This document shows, one piece after another, positions 19,880 to 30,153 of a DNA stretch of 64,000 nucleotides (position 1 is its first letter; each line of letters begins with the position of its first letter). This stretch comes from Limisphaerales bacterium (GTDB lineage: Bacteria; Verrucomicrobiota; Verrucomicrobiia; Limisphaerales; AAA164-E04), in the NCBI GenBank assembly GCA_024761205.1, contig JAMASS010000016.1, forward strand, positions 41,888 through 105,887, in the 5' to 3' direction. A program made the translations under genes and the position numbers. Below the pieces are notes generated by a model that saw only the letters and a program-made list of their open reading frames with translations, did no database searches and had not been told where the DNA came from.

Positions 19880-20540
19880 TCAAACTGGCTTACCGAATTT
19901 GTTCGAGCAAAAAGGAATTCATCCAGGAGCGCTACCCGGAAAAATGCGCTGCATTCCCCGAGATCATCAATCGCCTCAAGACTTGCGACGATTCCGCAGC
20001 CATCAAGCTCGACAAGCTCTTTGACAAGCCCACACCTCAAGAACCACATTACAATTTTCTGAGTCTCTGCCTAGATTTTAGCCGCTGCGGCATCTACATG
20101 GACACACCCGAAGCCAAGTGATGCTCAATTACTGTATAAACAATCAGGACCCGGTCCCAATCACTTCAGCCAAATCCAGTCCGGGCATAAAAATTCCCAG
20201 CAGAGCCAAGAGAACTGGGAAAAGGAAATCTTCGAAGTCCCAAGGATGAGTTTTATTAACATAAGCCCAACAACTCTCAAACTCTCACTCAAGGAACAAC
20301 ATCACTCCGAAGCTCGCAGCAGGCTCCGAGGTTTCTCCGAAGGCACCTCACCTTTAAGGACGAGTGGATCGAACACACCATCGACAATCTCCTTGATCCG
20401 AAAAAAGAAGTAGGGGTTATGTGTGGTAAACCATCACTGCCAATCTTCCGCTGCCTGCAGTTCCCGGACTTCCTTAGGCCCATATCGATCGAGCAACTCT
20501 TTTACAAGCTCAGAATCAGCCTGACCCTTTAATGCCATGA
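19880..20540 (+). pseudogene. Fragmented unknown protein gene
   Basis: Coherent peptides with frameshifts/stops: WLTEFVRAK..EFIQERYPEKCAAFPEIINRLKTCDDSAAIKLDKLFDKPTPQEPHYNFLSLCLDFSRCGIYMDTPEAK*... WIEHTIDNLLDPKKEVGVMCGKPSLPIFRCLQFPDFLRPISIEQLF. Confidence 0.35.
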
Positions 20541-20699
20541 TGTCCTTGGTGAAAACTCTCGAATATCAATAGGAATCCCCATTCCTTAGCCTCCGTATCC
20601 ACTTCCAACTCGAAATCTGAGAGGCCGGATGCGGCAGGACCGGTTAGCACTACACCACTCCTTCACCGCCTCTTTCTTCAACCGAGACTCAACTCTCAT

Positions 20700-23600
20700 A
20701 CAATAGCTCGACTCAAAAAATGCGAGTCTGCATCCACATCACCAGCCTTCCCGAGCCGGCTCCAAATACGTTCGCGGATAGCCAACTAGGTCTGCAAACA
20801 GATTTCCCTGCCGCCAGAAACCGCCACCGCCGTCTTGTCATTCTGCCCACCACAGACCACTTCAACTCCAAGTTTCTTGTCAAACCATCGGTGTAAGTGC
20901 ACCAACCATCCCTCCAAATCCGATGGGGCCGTTGCACCAAAGGGAGCATTTTGACCTTGGGTTCCTTGATCTTGGACACAAACGCCTTGGGGGTTGGCAA
21001 CATTAAGGATGCAGTCAGATCAATTTCGAAGAGTTCGCCAAAAACGATGTACTCGCGCAACCTCTACGCGAATGGCTCCAAGCACATTCAGCCCAGCGCT
21101 TCCCAGCAAAACCGTGGCCATGCGCAGTCTCTTGGGTGAGCGGTGATCCTTTTGAACAAGACCACGTTTTGATGATAAGTGTCTGTCCTGCAATAAAGAA
21201 AGTGGCGACTCTTTGCCGCTTTGCCGCCTTCAAGGAAACCGCAGAGGAGGCCAGCAGCCTCCTCACAAATTTGATATTGGACCCGTGCATTTGAGGACTT
21301 TTTCTCCCAAGGCTGCTCCCCCCTTCGGGGCCCCGGATCGAACGCCTCAACGTCATCTCCTTTTTCTGGACTTTAAAGCCGGATTCTTTAACCGGACCCA
21401 AGGCCATCCCATCTCCCGTCGACTCAAACCACCCCGGGAACTCCAAGGTCGGAGTCGCCGCTCACAAATCCTCCCCACTCTCGGTTGCGGCGGTTCTGGC
21501 GCCAACCACCTCAAAGACTTCAAGCTCGCGATTGTCATCTGCGCCAGGAATCGTCACTGCCTAGTGAATCGTACCCAACGCGTGTCGTGTCCATCCGATT
21601 CCAAACTTTCAAAATAGCCCAAAACTCATACCTTCCTGCAAGCAAGTGCTTGCTGGCAAAATTGCCGTCAGAATCCAGAAACACCCGCCATCCTCGGGAG
21701 CTAACCGTGCCCCACTGAAAACGAAAGGCGTTCCCCCAAACCAGTAACAAATCGACCGGAAATCATCAGATCAAAACCACTCCCGCATCCAAGCCCGTTG
21801 TTCTGCTTGACTCCTCCCCCTGCGGCTGAGGAACGCAGCTGCCAGCAGGTTCAAACGAGAAGCGCGAAAGCCCCAAATTTGCAGTCTCCCGAATCTCGCT
21901 TGGGATCGCCAACCCTGCCCACCACTCGTCAGCAAACCAAAGCGCAACGATCTCGTAGGTGCCAACGTGTTTCATCACCCTCAATGGCCCTTCAATCATC
22001 GCCCAAGCGGTCAGCTAGGTTTCGGATACCTTCTCAATAACTCCATATCCGAAACCGCATAACCCTCGTCAGCCACACAGCACCCTTTGCGACTTGCGTC
22101 AATGCCTTCATCTTAAACCGCCCGTCTGAACCAACTAACACCATCTGAACCTCACGAAATCGGGTATCGACAAACCCATTCTTGATAATTCAACCCAAAA
22201 CGGCGTTCCGTGAAGTAAAGCTCAGCAACCACGGATGCGCACCCGTTGATACCAACGATTACCCCTTCCAAATCACCTCCAACCTGCGCTTTGACGACTG
22301 AGGAAACGCCCGATTCGCAGCCATCCGCTTCAATCCATAAAAAAGTCGTAAGGCTTCACTGTTCCGACAACTACAGGACGATCAAAGATCAGACTGAACT
22401 GCCCGTCCCGAAAGTCTTTCTTGCCATGCGGCGCCCATTCACCGCCCTCCGACCGCAGTGGGCCAGTGAGCAAGTAAACCAATCCACGACCAGTCAGGCA
22501 TCACACTGAATTAAAGAATCGCCTCTTCGGGCTCAGCATCAATCACCCGACCGGAAACGTGAAGTTCCGTCCTCAGTTGAATCACCTTTCCCGCCGAACT
22601 CACCTCCATCAGGTAGCGGAGCAACCCCCAAATAGCCGGGCCTGATAGATATAATCCTAAGCAAAACGGACAATAGCGTACGCCAAACCATGCGACTATC
22701 CCCGTCTGTTCGAAAACTCTCAACCCGGCCGATGACAAGCGCGCCATTCCACCGCAGAGACGAGAGCGCCCTCTATTGGCTCTCCTTCCAGATCCCTCAC
22801 TTTCAAGGTCACCGTTGACGGTTGCTTAGTTGAAAGCTCTATAAGCGCAGAATCCTGTCCCACCTCAATGCTGCGAATGACCGGCACCCAAAAGGCCGCA
22901 TCCGCCACGATCATTCGGTTACCGCCATCGATCCGCTCGAATCAGAAATTGCCAGAGGAGTCGGCGATGGCAGCTGAATCGCTCCCACCCCCAAATAACT
23001 CCCCACTGATTACCCAGAGTGACCACGCCCCAGCGACCGGATGCCCATCCAGACCCATTACGACTCCAACGAGACTTCGGAAAGCCCTTCATCCGAATGA
23101 CCGCAGTGCATGAATACAACTCGCCCTGTGAAACTCCTCCCTGATCTTCAGATAGCCGGACGAAGTCGGGATATTGCACCTCGATCAGGAAAGAGACAAT
23201 CTCAACGGGGACGGCCTGCTGACAACCACTTTTCAGAATCCAAGATACCGAAAGGGACGGGCCTGAGAAAAATTGACCTCTACCTGCCCCCTCCCCTGCG
23301 ATCGGCTGACCGTCTTCGTCCGACCATCTTCCGCCGATCCAGAGACTCGGAGGCAACTTCACCACCTCATTCGCCCCCACGAAACGACGGCCGCTCTCAC
23401 GCCGAAATCGAAACTGTAGCGGCACGTAGCCTTCCCTACGGATTTTAATTGTGGCCATTTGCTCGGACCCAGCTCAGCCGAAACAACGAAAACATCATTG
23501 CGATCCGTGGAACCATCTTCTATCTCCCCGCTGTTTGGCCCTCCAGGAACGCGGCACTCGCCCCCTCCCTCCACCGGGCTACCGGAAGCCCTATCGATTA

Positions 23601-25000
23601 GGCGAAAAGAGATTTCACTAACCTCACAGACAACGGCCAGGAAAGCTCCCCCCAATGCTCAAAGTTACCCCTATAAAACTCCTAAAGATTTAATCAACCC
23701 TCCCGTCAATGAGATCGAGGATAAACTGAGATGAGCGCGACTACGCTTGCGCCCCAAAAAGGGTTCCAATCGAGCAAGAGAACGCAAGCTGTCAGCAGGC
23801 GGGAGTTTGTAGCGGCACAAAGCGGCATCTTAAGCCATCAAGGGCACAGGTGACAAACCATGCCTACAGCCGGGCCCGCGCTTTTGGGGTTATCTAATGC
23901 CTTGGGACGGAGGGGGAAGCCGGAGGCCTTGGGGAGAGCTTCCTCAATTCTCTCCCGCCAATCTTTCAACGTTCCGGTTGCCCCTAGGAGTAACGCCCGT
24001 CTGAGGTGCGGCCAGGGTCTGAGCCTCCGCTTGGTGCTCAAGCGAATCAGCCTATTTTCCACGGCTTCTCAGCGCGCGCTCCATTGCCCGGCTGCTGCTT
24101 CTCAGAGGCAACGGGTTGCCCTCCCAAACTCCGGCTCCACCGCCGCCGGCCACTGAACGCTTCTTCCAGTACCCAGGGCGGCGGGAGCCGTTCGGAACGA
24201 TCGCTCTTGGCCTCAGGCTTGGCGCGGCGGTCGTTGCACGCCGACACCAACGCGTCAAAGGCTTTCGCCAATCGCTCCGGCGATAGTTTTTCAAGCCGGG
24301 CGCCCAAAAGCAGGAATTGACGATTCTCTTTAGTGATATCGAAGATTTCATCTTGCTTTCCAAAGGCATGATTCCAGCGAGCGCGTTGATCTCCTGAACG
24401 GTTATTTTGAAACCACGGTTGGCAAATACATCGGAGACGCCATCTTTGCCTTTTGGAACGCTCCAGAACCGCAAGAAGATCATACCATCCGAACATGCAA
24501 AGCTGCGATCTAGGTTCAAAATCGACCCTATCAATTCAGCGAGGGGAAACCGATCCATACTCTCCTATCGGCCTCCACACCGGTATCGGCGAGGATATCC
24601 ACGACATCAACAGCAACCGCCTCAAGTGCAGTTGGCGGCAATGACTTGGAACGGATCGTCAAATGACGACGAGACGAATGTTGAACGCATATTTACCTTC
24701 AGCCCACCGTCCGGCTCTTCTACCGCAATCGTCACAGTGGTTTTCCCTTCTTCAAACGCTGGCGCAGTGACTCGCAGCATTCGGCTCGAACCATCGCCGA
24801 TGATTTCCAGGAAAGAGTTCGAAACAATGCCCTGATCATTGGAACACATCACCAGCGAGAGTTGCGGCAATTGGCTGCATCGCCACCGTCGTCAGCTTCA
24901 AAATTGAGATACAGCATGGCTCCGATGCGATCTTTTGATCGGGAATTAAGGTGATCGTTGGCGCTTCGTTGATGTTCTCCACATTATGTAGCTGTTTCCG
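20700..25000 (-). pseudogene. Extensively decayed gene(s) with carboxypeptidase-regulatory/Ig-like (cadherin-like) domain remnants
   Basis: Minus-strand fragments VTLKVRDLEGEPIEGALVSAVEW; ATIKIRREGYVPLQFRFRRESGRRF, NEVVKLPPSLWIGGRWSDEDGQPIAG; GWRVFLDSDGNFASKHLLAGRYEF; NVENINEAPTITLIPDQKIASE, interrupted by stops and frameshifts. Confidence 0.45.
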
Positions 25001-25126
25001 TATTTTTTAGGGAGGGGTTATGATGTTTATGGTTAATTCAAAACACTTAATCCGACAAAATGTCATGTATGAAAAACCCTGCAATAGGACTATAGACACG
25101 ACAGTCCCAAAGGAGAAAGGGAAACG

Positions 25127-25318
25127 ATGAACCCAGAGATGGAAGAACGCATGAAAAGGACCTTAGGCGCCCTTTTCAATCACACACCGAGGAAATCAGG
25201 GAAAAAAACGGAGCGAAAACCACCGCAACAGACTGATGAGGGACCGGCTGCCTCTCAATCCGTGACGTCGAAGCGCAGGAGGGTAACTGCCCTAAGCTGT
25301 TGGGTCGCGATGGGATAG
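25127..25318 (+). CDS. Small protein (63 aa), paralogue of the IS1595-linked ORF at 17374-17550
   Basis: MNPEMEERMKRTLGALFNHTPRKSGKKTERKPP...; purine-rich GGAGAAAGGG upstream. Confidence 0.4.
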   Translation: MNPEMEERMKRTLGALFNHTPRKSGKKTERKPPQQTDEGPAASQSVTSKRRRVTALSCWVAMG

Positions 25319-25407
25319 CGAACACAGGAGTTCCTATTTATACTGACATGTTAGCGGAGGGAGATAGACAAAGAAAACCAGCGTCAACTTAAAATTCTCA
25401 AGAAAAA

Positions 25408-26238
25408 ATGAAGGCAACAATCATACTCTTAGCATTTCTGGTGCCATACATCGGGACCGCCATCGGTCAATCCAGAGTGGCGACCTCAACACCGAGGTTT
25501 TACCAGCACTGGATGGAAACGCCGCAAGCTATCAAGGATGAGGTTCTGCGCTCCGATCCGAACGCGGAGAGGGACTACCAAGAGGCACTCACCAAGTATC
25601 AGTTCTACAAGGGCATCTTTCCGAGGGAATTCAGGAACTTCATCCTCAAGAAGGCGAGGCTCATCGCCTTACGCCGGCAGAGTCAAGGCTTGGAGCTCGA
25701 CATTGAGCAAATACTCTACTTCGCTGAGTTGGACGCCATTGCTGACTTTGAGCTTCACGGAAACGGCTACCTCCGTGAAGACGGCGGCTATAAAGACGTT
25801 CGTGATTGGCTCAGGGAAACGAGGGACTACAGACTGCAAAAAAGCTTGGAACTTCGCGTAAGCTCTTTTGACAGGGTTTCGAGGGATTTCGGCCCCGGCG
25901 TTCCCGGCACCTTGCAATTGGCATGGGACGCTAAAGCGATTGTCGATCGGCAGGCACGGGAAGGCGCCTTCGACCCGGACGATTTTGAAGCCAAGAGAAA
26001 GGCAGAACGCATTGCTTACCGCAAAGTGAAGTGGGACTTCCTCATCAAGGAGGCATTGGGATTAGATCATGCCGATCCCGTGGAGCACCTGTTAAGCCAG
26101 CCCCCCGGCACCAATCCGGCGGACATCTACTTTCAACGGAAAAACCAACGGATAAGCGGCAAAACCGAGGCAGATGAAGTTTTGGGAGACATTATCCGAA
26201 TCATCGATCCTTTCCTTGTCACGGAGAACACCAACTAA
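25408..26238 (+). CDS. Putative secreted protein of unknown function
   Basis: 276 aa ORF with signal peptide MKATIILLAFLVPYIGTAIGQS; no family recognised. Confidence 0.7.
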   Translation: MKATIILLAFLVPYIGTAIGQSRVATSTPRFYQHWMETPQAIKDEVLRSDPNAERDYQEALTKYQFYKGIFPREFRNFILKKARLIALRRQSQGLELDIEQILYFAELDAIADFELHGNGYLREDGGYKDVRDWLRETRDYRLQKSLELRVSSFDRVSRDFGPGVPGTLQLAWDAKAIVDRQAREGAFDPDDFEAKRKAERIAYRKVKWDFLIKEALGLDHADPVEHLLSQPPGTNPADIYFQRKNQRISGKTEADEVLGDIIRIIDPFLVTENTN

Positions 26239-26252
26239 CCGCTAATCCTCAC

Positions 26253-26289
26253 CAGGGAGCCGCTGTTTTTCAAAAGCAGCGGCTCCCTG
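26253..26289 (+). other. 13-bp perfect hairpin downstream of 25408-26238 (terminator-like, no clear T-tract)
   Basis: CAGGGAGCCGCTG (26253-26265) / CAGCGGCTCCCTG (26277-26289), loop TTTTTCAAAAG. Confidence 0.6.
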
Positions 26290-26299
26290 TCACCCCAAA

Positions 26300-26342
26300 A
26301 AACAGCCTTTACTCCCTCATGTGGTGTCAAGTATGTAATTCC
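26300..26342 (+). repeat. Dispersed repeat copy 2
   Basis: AAACAGCCTTTACTCCCTCATGTGGTGTCAAGTATGTAATTCC; matches 18442-18478 except short indels and 2 substitutions. Confidence 0.65.
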
Positions 26343-26460
26343 CAAAGGAAATCCGTTTCCGCACCCAAAGGCCGCTACACAGAACGGGGCTGTTAGTCAT
26401 CATTTCCGAGATCTCATTGCAGTCTGCAAGCGACTCTCTATGATGCCGCCCGAAAGAATG

Positions 26461-27243
26461 AGTAACGAACAGGAAACCACCGAATCCAACGCCCCTTATC
26501 AACGCACCGACCAACGCCAATACGGCGAATTGCGCCCCATCACATTCCAAAATCACATTGCTCCCCACGCCACCGGCTCAACCCTCATTGAGTGGGGGTT
26601 GACCCGAGTTATTTGCGCAGCGACGATCGAAGATCGAGTCCCACGGTGGATGAAGGAGCAGAACATCACCGGTGGCTGGGTCACTGCGGAATACGCCATG
26701 CTCCCCTACTCGACCCTCAGCCGCAAAACTCGAGACAGCTCTCGAGGCAAAATTGACGGACGCTCGCAAGAGATCCAACGACTCATCGGCCGCTCCATGC
26801 GGGCAGCGGTCAACCCGGAAGCCCTTGGTGCTCGCACCATCTGGATTGATTGCGACGTCCTCCAAGCGGATGGCGGCACTCGCACAGCGGCGATTACCGG
26901 CAGTTTTGTTGCCCTTTCACTAGCCATCAACCGTCTCTTGGAGGCAGGACAACTCACGGCAAATCCCATCCTCAAGTCCGTGGCTGCGGTGAGCGTGGGC
27001 GTTGTCGGTAGCACACCGCTGCTCGACCTTTGCTACGAAGAAGACGCTACTGCCGAAGTCGATCTCAACATCGTCATGACTTCGGAACAGGAGTACATCG
27101 AACTTCAAGGGACCGGAGAAAAGACGACCTTTGGCACCGCTGCTCTCGAACAGATGCTGGGTTTGGCCCGGGACGGCATCGCCACCCTCTCCCGACTGCA
27201 GAAAGCAGCGCTGGTATCCACCACCCAACCATACGGTTCATGA
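26461..27243 (+). CDS. rph: Ribonuclease PH
   Basis: YGELRPITFQNHIAPHATGSTLIEWGLTRVICAATIEDRVPRWMKEQ, GWVTAEYAMLPYSTLSRKTRDSSRGKIDGRSQEIQRLIGRSMRA; ATG 26461 preferred over 26440. Confidence 0.96.
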   Translation, partial: SNEQETTESNAPYQRTDQRQYGELRPITFQNHIAPHATGSTLIEWGLTRVICAATIEDRVPRWMKEQNITGGWVTAEYAMLPYSTLSRKTRDSSRGKIDGRSQEIQRLIGRSMRAAVNPEALGARTIWIDCDVLQADGGTRTAAITGSFVALSLAINRLLEAGQLTANPILKSVAAVSVGVVGSTPLLDLCYEEDATAEVDLNIVMTSEQEYIELQGTGEKTTFGTAALEQMLGLARDGIATLSRLQKAALVSTTQPYGS

Positions 27244-27612
27244 GACCACAGCGTAGAGCCCTCTATTTGATGCGGTACACCAAGGTAGAGACGGCATACC
27301 ATCGAACCACCTTTGGCTTGAAGTAGGAAGAAGTGATGGAGCAGCACAATCAGAACGCCTTTGACTAGCTTCATCTGCTGGAGGCTAATGGTATTGCCAA
27401 CGCCGAAAACCGATCAAACAATTTCGAGGGCGCACCCAAGAATGCCTGAGCACGATCCTCCGTCCGGACGCCAGCAACTTGATTGGCGTCTTCTACCACG
27501 GCGGCGTTATTCGAATGCTGTTCGCCTTGTCCTGGATCTGCCAGTAAGTCAAATAACTTCATCCGAATTTGATTATGCCAGTACTACCGTGGTCCATTTC
27601 AAGGGAGGATGA
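27240..27612 (+). pseudogene. Degenerate histidine phosphatase (phosphoglycerate mutase-like)
   Basis: RALYLMRYTKVETAYHRTTFGLK* ... FRGRTQECLSTILRPDASNLIGVFYHGGVIRMLFA / LVLDLPVSQITSSEFDYASTTVVHFKGG across frames; ATG overlaps the rph stop. Confidence 0.65.
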
Positions 27613-28547
27613 CCAGGGGTTCAATTGACCAACTACTGTCCATGGCAGCACCGCAACCACCGCTAAGGCAAGTTGCCATTACTACCAGCCTCGAAGCTGA
27701 GGAAGCCGTCGCCGGGCTGCTAGAAGCTCTTTTTGAAACCACTCCTTCCACTTCAATTCGCCAGGGATCTCACGAAGCTGTTATCTCAGTCTTTACCCCC
27801 GCCGAGCGCGACAACGCGACTGATCTCAAACGGAAGATTCGCGAACAACTCGCCTACTTTGAGATCTGCGGATTGGATGTGGGCGATGCCACCATCCAGA
27901 TTCAACAGGTGAAACCACAAGACTGGTCCGAGAGCTGGAAGCGTCACTTTCACCCCATCGAAATCAACGATCGCCTCCTCATCAAACCACCCTGGAGCCG
28001 CAAACGAGCGAAGGGCCATCAAGCGGTGGTGATCCTCAACCCAGGCATGAGCTTTGGCACGGGAAACCATCCCACCACTCTCTTCTGTCTCCAACAAATC
28101 GCCGCCATCATCGACGCCAGTGAAACCCCATCATGCCTCGATATCGGAACCGGCTCCGGGATTCTGGCGATTGCAGCTGCCAAGTTGGGCTACACACCGA
28201 TCAGCGCCTTTGACAACGATCCTCAAGCCGTTGGAACGGCGAGGGCGAACGCAGCCTGTAACAACGTCAGCGGCCAAATTGACATCGCGCAGGCCAGCCT
28301 CGAGGATCTTACTCCACAGTCAAATCAGCAGTATTCAGCTGTTTGTGCCAATCTCACCCACGATTTACTCAAGAAGTATCACGAACCCATCACTGCTCAA
28401 CTCGCGCCCCGAGGGCGCCTCATTCTTGCCGGCATCCTCACGTCCCAATTCTCCGCCGTCCGCGCCTGCTTTGAATCGCGAGGGCTTAAATTAGTGAACT
28501 CCGAGGAACTCAATGAATGGAAATCCGCGTCGTTTAAGCAGAGCTAG
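27609..28547 (+). CDS. prmA: Ribosomal protein L11 methyltransferase
   Basis: LLIKPPW..., VVILNPGMSFGTGNHPTTLFCLQQI, PSCLDIGTGSGILAIAAAKLG, AFDNDPQAVGTARANAACN, CANLTHDLL; start uncertain (27609 or 27642). Confidence 0.93.
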   Translation: MTRGSIDQLLSMAAPQPPLRQVAITTSLEAEEAVAGLLEALFETTPSTSIRQGSHEAVISVFTPAERDNATDLKRKIREQLAYFEICGLDVGDATIQIQQVKPQDWSESWKRHFHPIEINDRLLIKPPWSRKRAKGHQAVVILNPGMSFGTGNHPTTLFCLQQIAAIIDASETPSCLDIGTGSGILAIAAAKLGYTPISAFDNDPQAVGTARANAACNNVSGQIDIAQASLEDLTPQSNQQYSAVCANLTHDLLKKYHEPITAQLAPRGRLILAGILTSQFSAVRACFESRGLKLVNSEELNEWKSASFKQS

Positions 28548-28991
28548 ATGCCGTTGCACCGCGAAGAGAAGGCGGAATTCCGCATTCCCCACGTTTGCGC
28601 CTAGCGAGATGAATCTATTCGACCACCTCGAATGCCATTGACGATAGCGGCTCGACAGAGTCTCGCCCCACCTTAGAACCACCACATGGCTCGAACGTCT
28701 CCATTACAATCCATTGAACACCGAGATTGAATTCTGGTCAGAATCATGTAAGCTTTCGGTGTCAATCATATGACGAATCGAGTCGGCAGGGCATTCTTAT
28801 TCCCAAATATCGCGATCAGCGAACTGATGCTGCAGCCAGCATTAGCCCTCCGCTTTCGTCACTTTCGACTCTGGAAGAACTTAATATTCCTAATCAATGG
28901 CCCCACCACGGTCGCATCCCGGCAATTATCATTGCCGACCGGGGATCTGCCGACCGGGGGTCCATTCATTCCGATCAGAAAGGAAATCAGA

Positions 28992-29153
28992 ATGACGAAA
29001 ACCCAAACAAACCTTCACGACGTCATCCGAAACTCCAAACATGGCTTCCATCAAATGGACGATCGCCCTGGAAAGCCCCAGAAGCATCGTTACGAGAGAC
29101 GCAAGATTCGAGAACTTTTGAAGAGTAAAGGCTTAGCAGAAGCGGACTCGTGA
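28992..29153 (+). CDS. Small basic protein (53 aa), unknown
   Basis: MTKTQTNLHDVIRNSKHGFHQMDDRPGKPQKHRYERRKIRELLKSKGLAEADS*; AGGAAA upstream; followed by a strong terminator. Confidence 0.5.
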   Translation: MTKTQTNLHDVIRNSKHGFHQMDDRPGKPQKHRYERRKIRELLKSKGLAEADS

Positions 29154-29172
29154 TGGCTTCGCAGAGATTTTG

Positions 29173-29207
29173 AAAACCGCCTCGCTCGAGGCGGTTTTTT
29201 TATTTTC
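29173..29207 (+). terminator. Rho-independent terminator
   Basis: AAAACCGCCTCG-CT-CGAGGCGGTTTT followed by TTTATTTTC. Confidence 0.9.
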
Positions 29208-29303
29208 AAGTCCCCCGAATAAAAACCCAGCGCAACAGCAAAAGTCACACCCTCATATCGAAGAGAAAAGTGAGAAGCATGTGATCCGACTCACATTCGG
29301 CTG

Positions 29304-29774
29304 CTACTGACAGGCCGGGCAGATGCCGAAGAATTCCAGCTTATGAGTGACCTGTTGATACCCGCTGGCAATTGCGATTTGCTCTTCAAATTCACTTGGA
29401 AAACACTCGTCAATCTCGACAATCTTCGAACATTCACGGCAAATCAAGTGGTGATGGTGATCATCCCGACCATCCGCAACCAGTTCGAATCGCGCACTCC
29501 CATCGCCAAAGTCAAATCGCTTCACCATCCCCATATCCTCTAACATGCGCATCGAACGGTAAATCGTCGCCAAATCGCAGCCGGCACCGAGGGCCTCATA
29601 CACTTCCTTGTTGGTCATGGGATGGGGATGATTCCGCAAGAGATCCAGAATCCGCTTACGCGGTCCCGTGATCTTCCGGTCTCGACTCCTCAATCGATCC
29701 GTCAACGACGATAGATCTTGCTTCGGATATTCGTGGCCATGCGTCACGTCATCTACCGTCCCCCCTATGCCCAA
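29304..29774 (-). CDS. fur: Fur-family transcriptional regulator
   Basis: HPHPMTNKEVYEAL, CDLATIYRSMRMLEDMGMVKRFDFGDGSARFEL, HHHHLICRECSKIVEIDEC. Confidence 0.93.
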   Translation of the reverse strand: MGIGGTVDDVTHGHEYPKQDLSSLTDRLRSRDRKITGPRKRILDLLRNHPHPMTNKEVYEALGAGCDLATIYRSMRMLEDMGMVKRFDFGDGSARFELVADGRDDHHHHLICRECSKIVEIDECFPSEFEEQIAIASGYQQVTHKLEFFGICPACQ

Positions 29775-30153
29775 CGGCAGAATCCCATAACCCGCAAGTC
29801 GTCATTGGAAACGGCTAGGCGCATCTCAAATATTGAACGCTCCGACCAATCGAAAAAACACAGGCAAAACCGTTGAGGATTGACTGCCCCCATTCCTGAA
29901 TCTCCGCAAGAAACACATAAACAAAAGACACACCCTAGCACGCTTACAAAGAGAGACGAGACAGATTCCCACTACACAATCTCTGATGGAGCTTACACCA
30001 ATCCCCAAAAACGCCTCAAGGCAAACGCGGTTTGAGAGGACTCTCGCCCCACCTTTACGCGAGCTTCTCCTCTCGGGAAACTCTGATTAGATAACCGGAA
30101 ACTCGGCTTTTCTCTGGAAAAATCACCGAAAACAACAAAGTGCATGGATTAAA

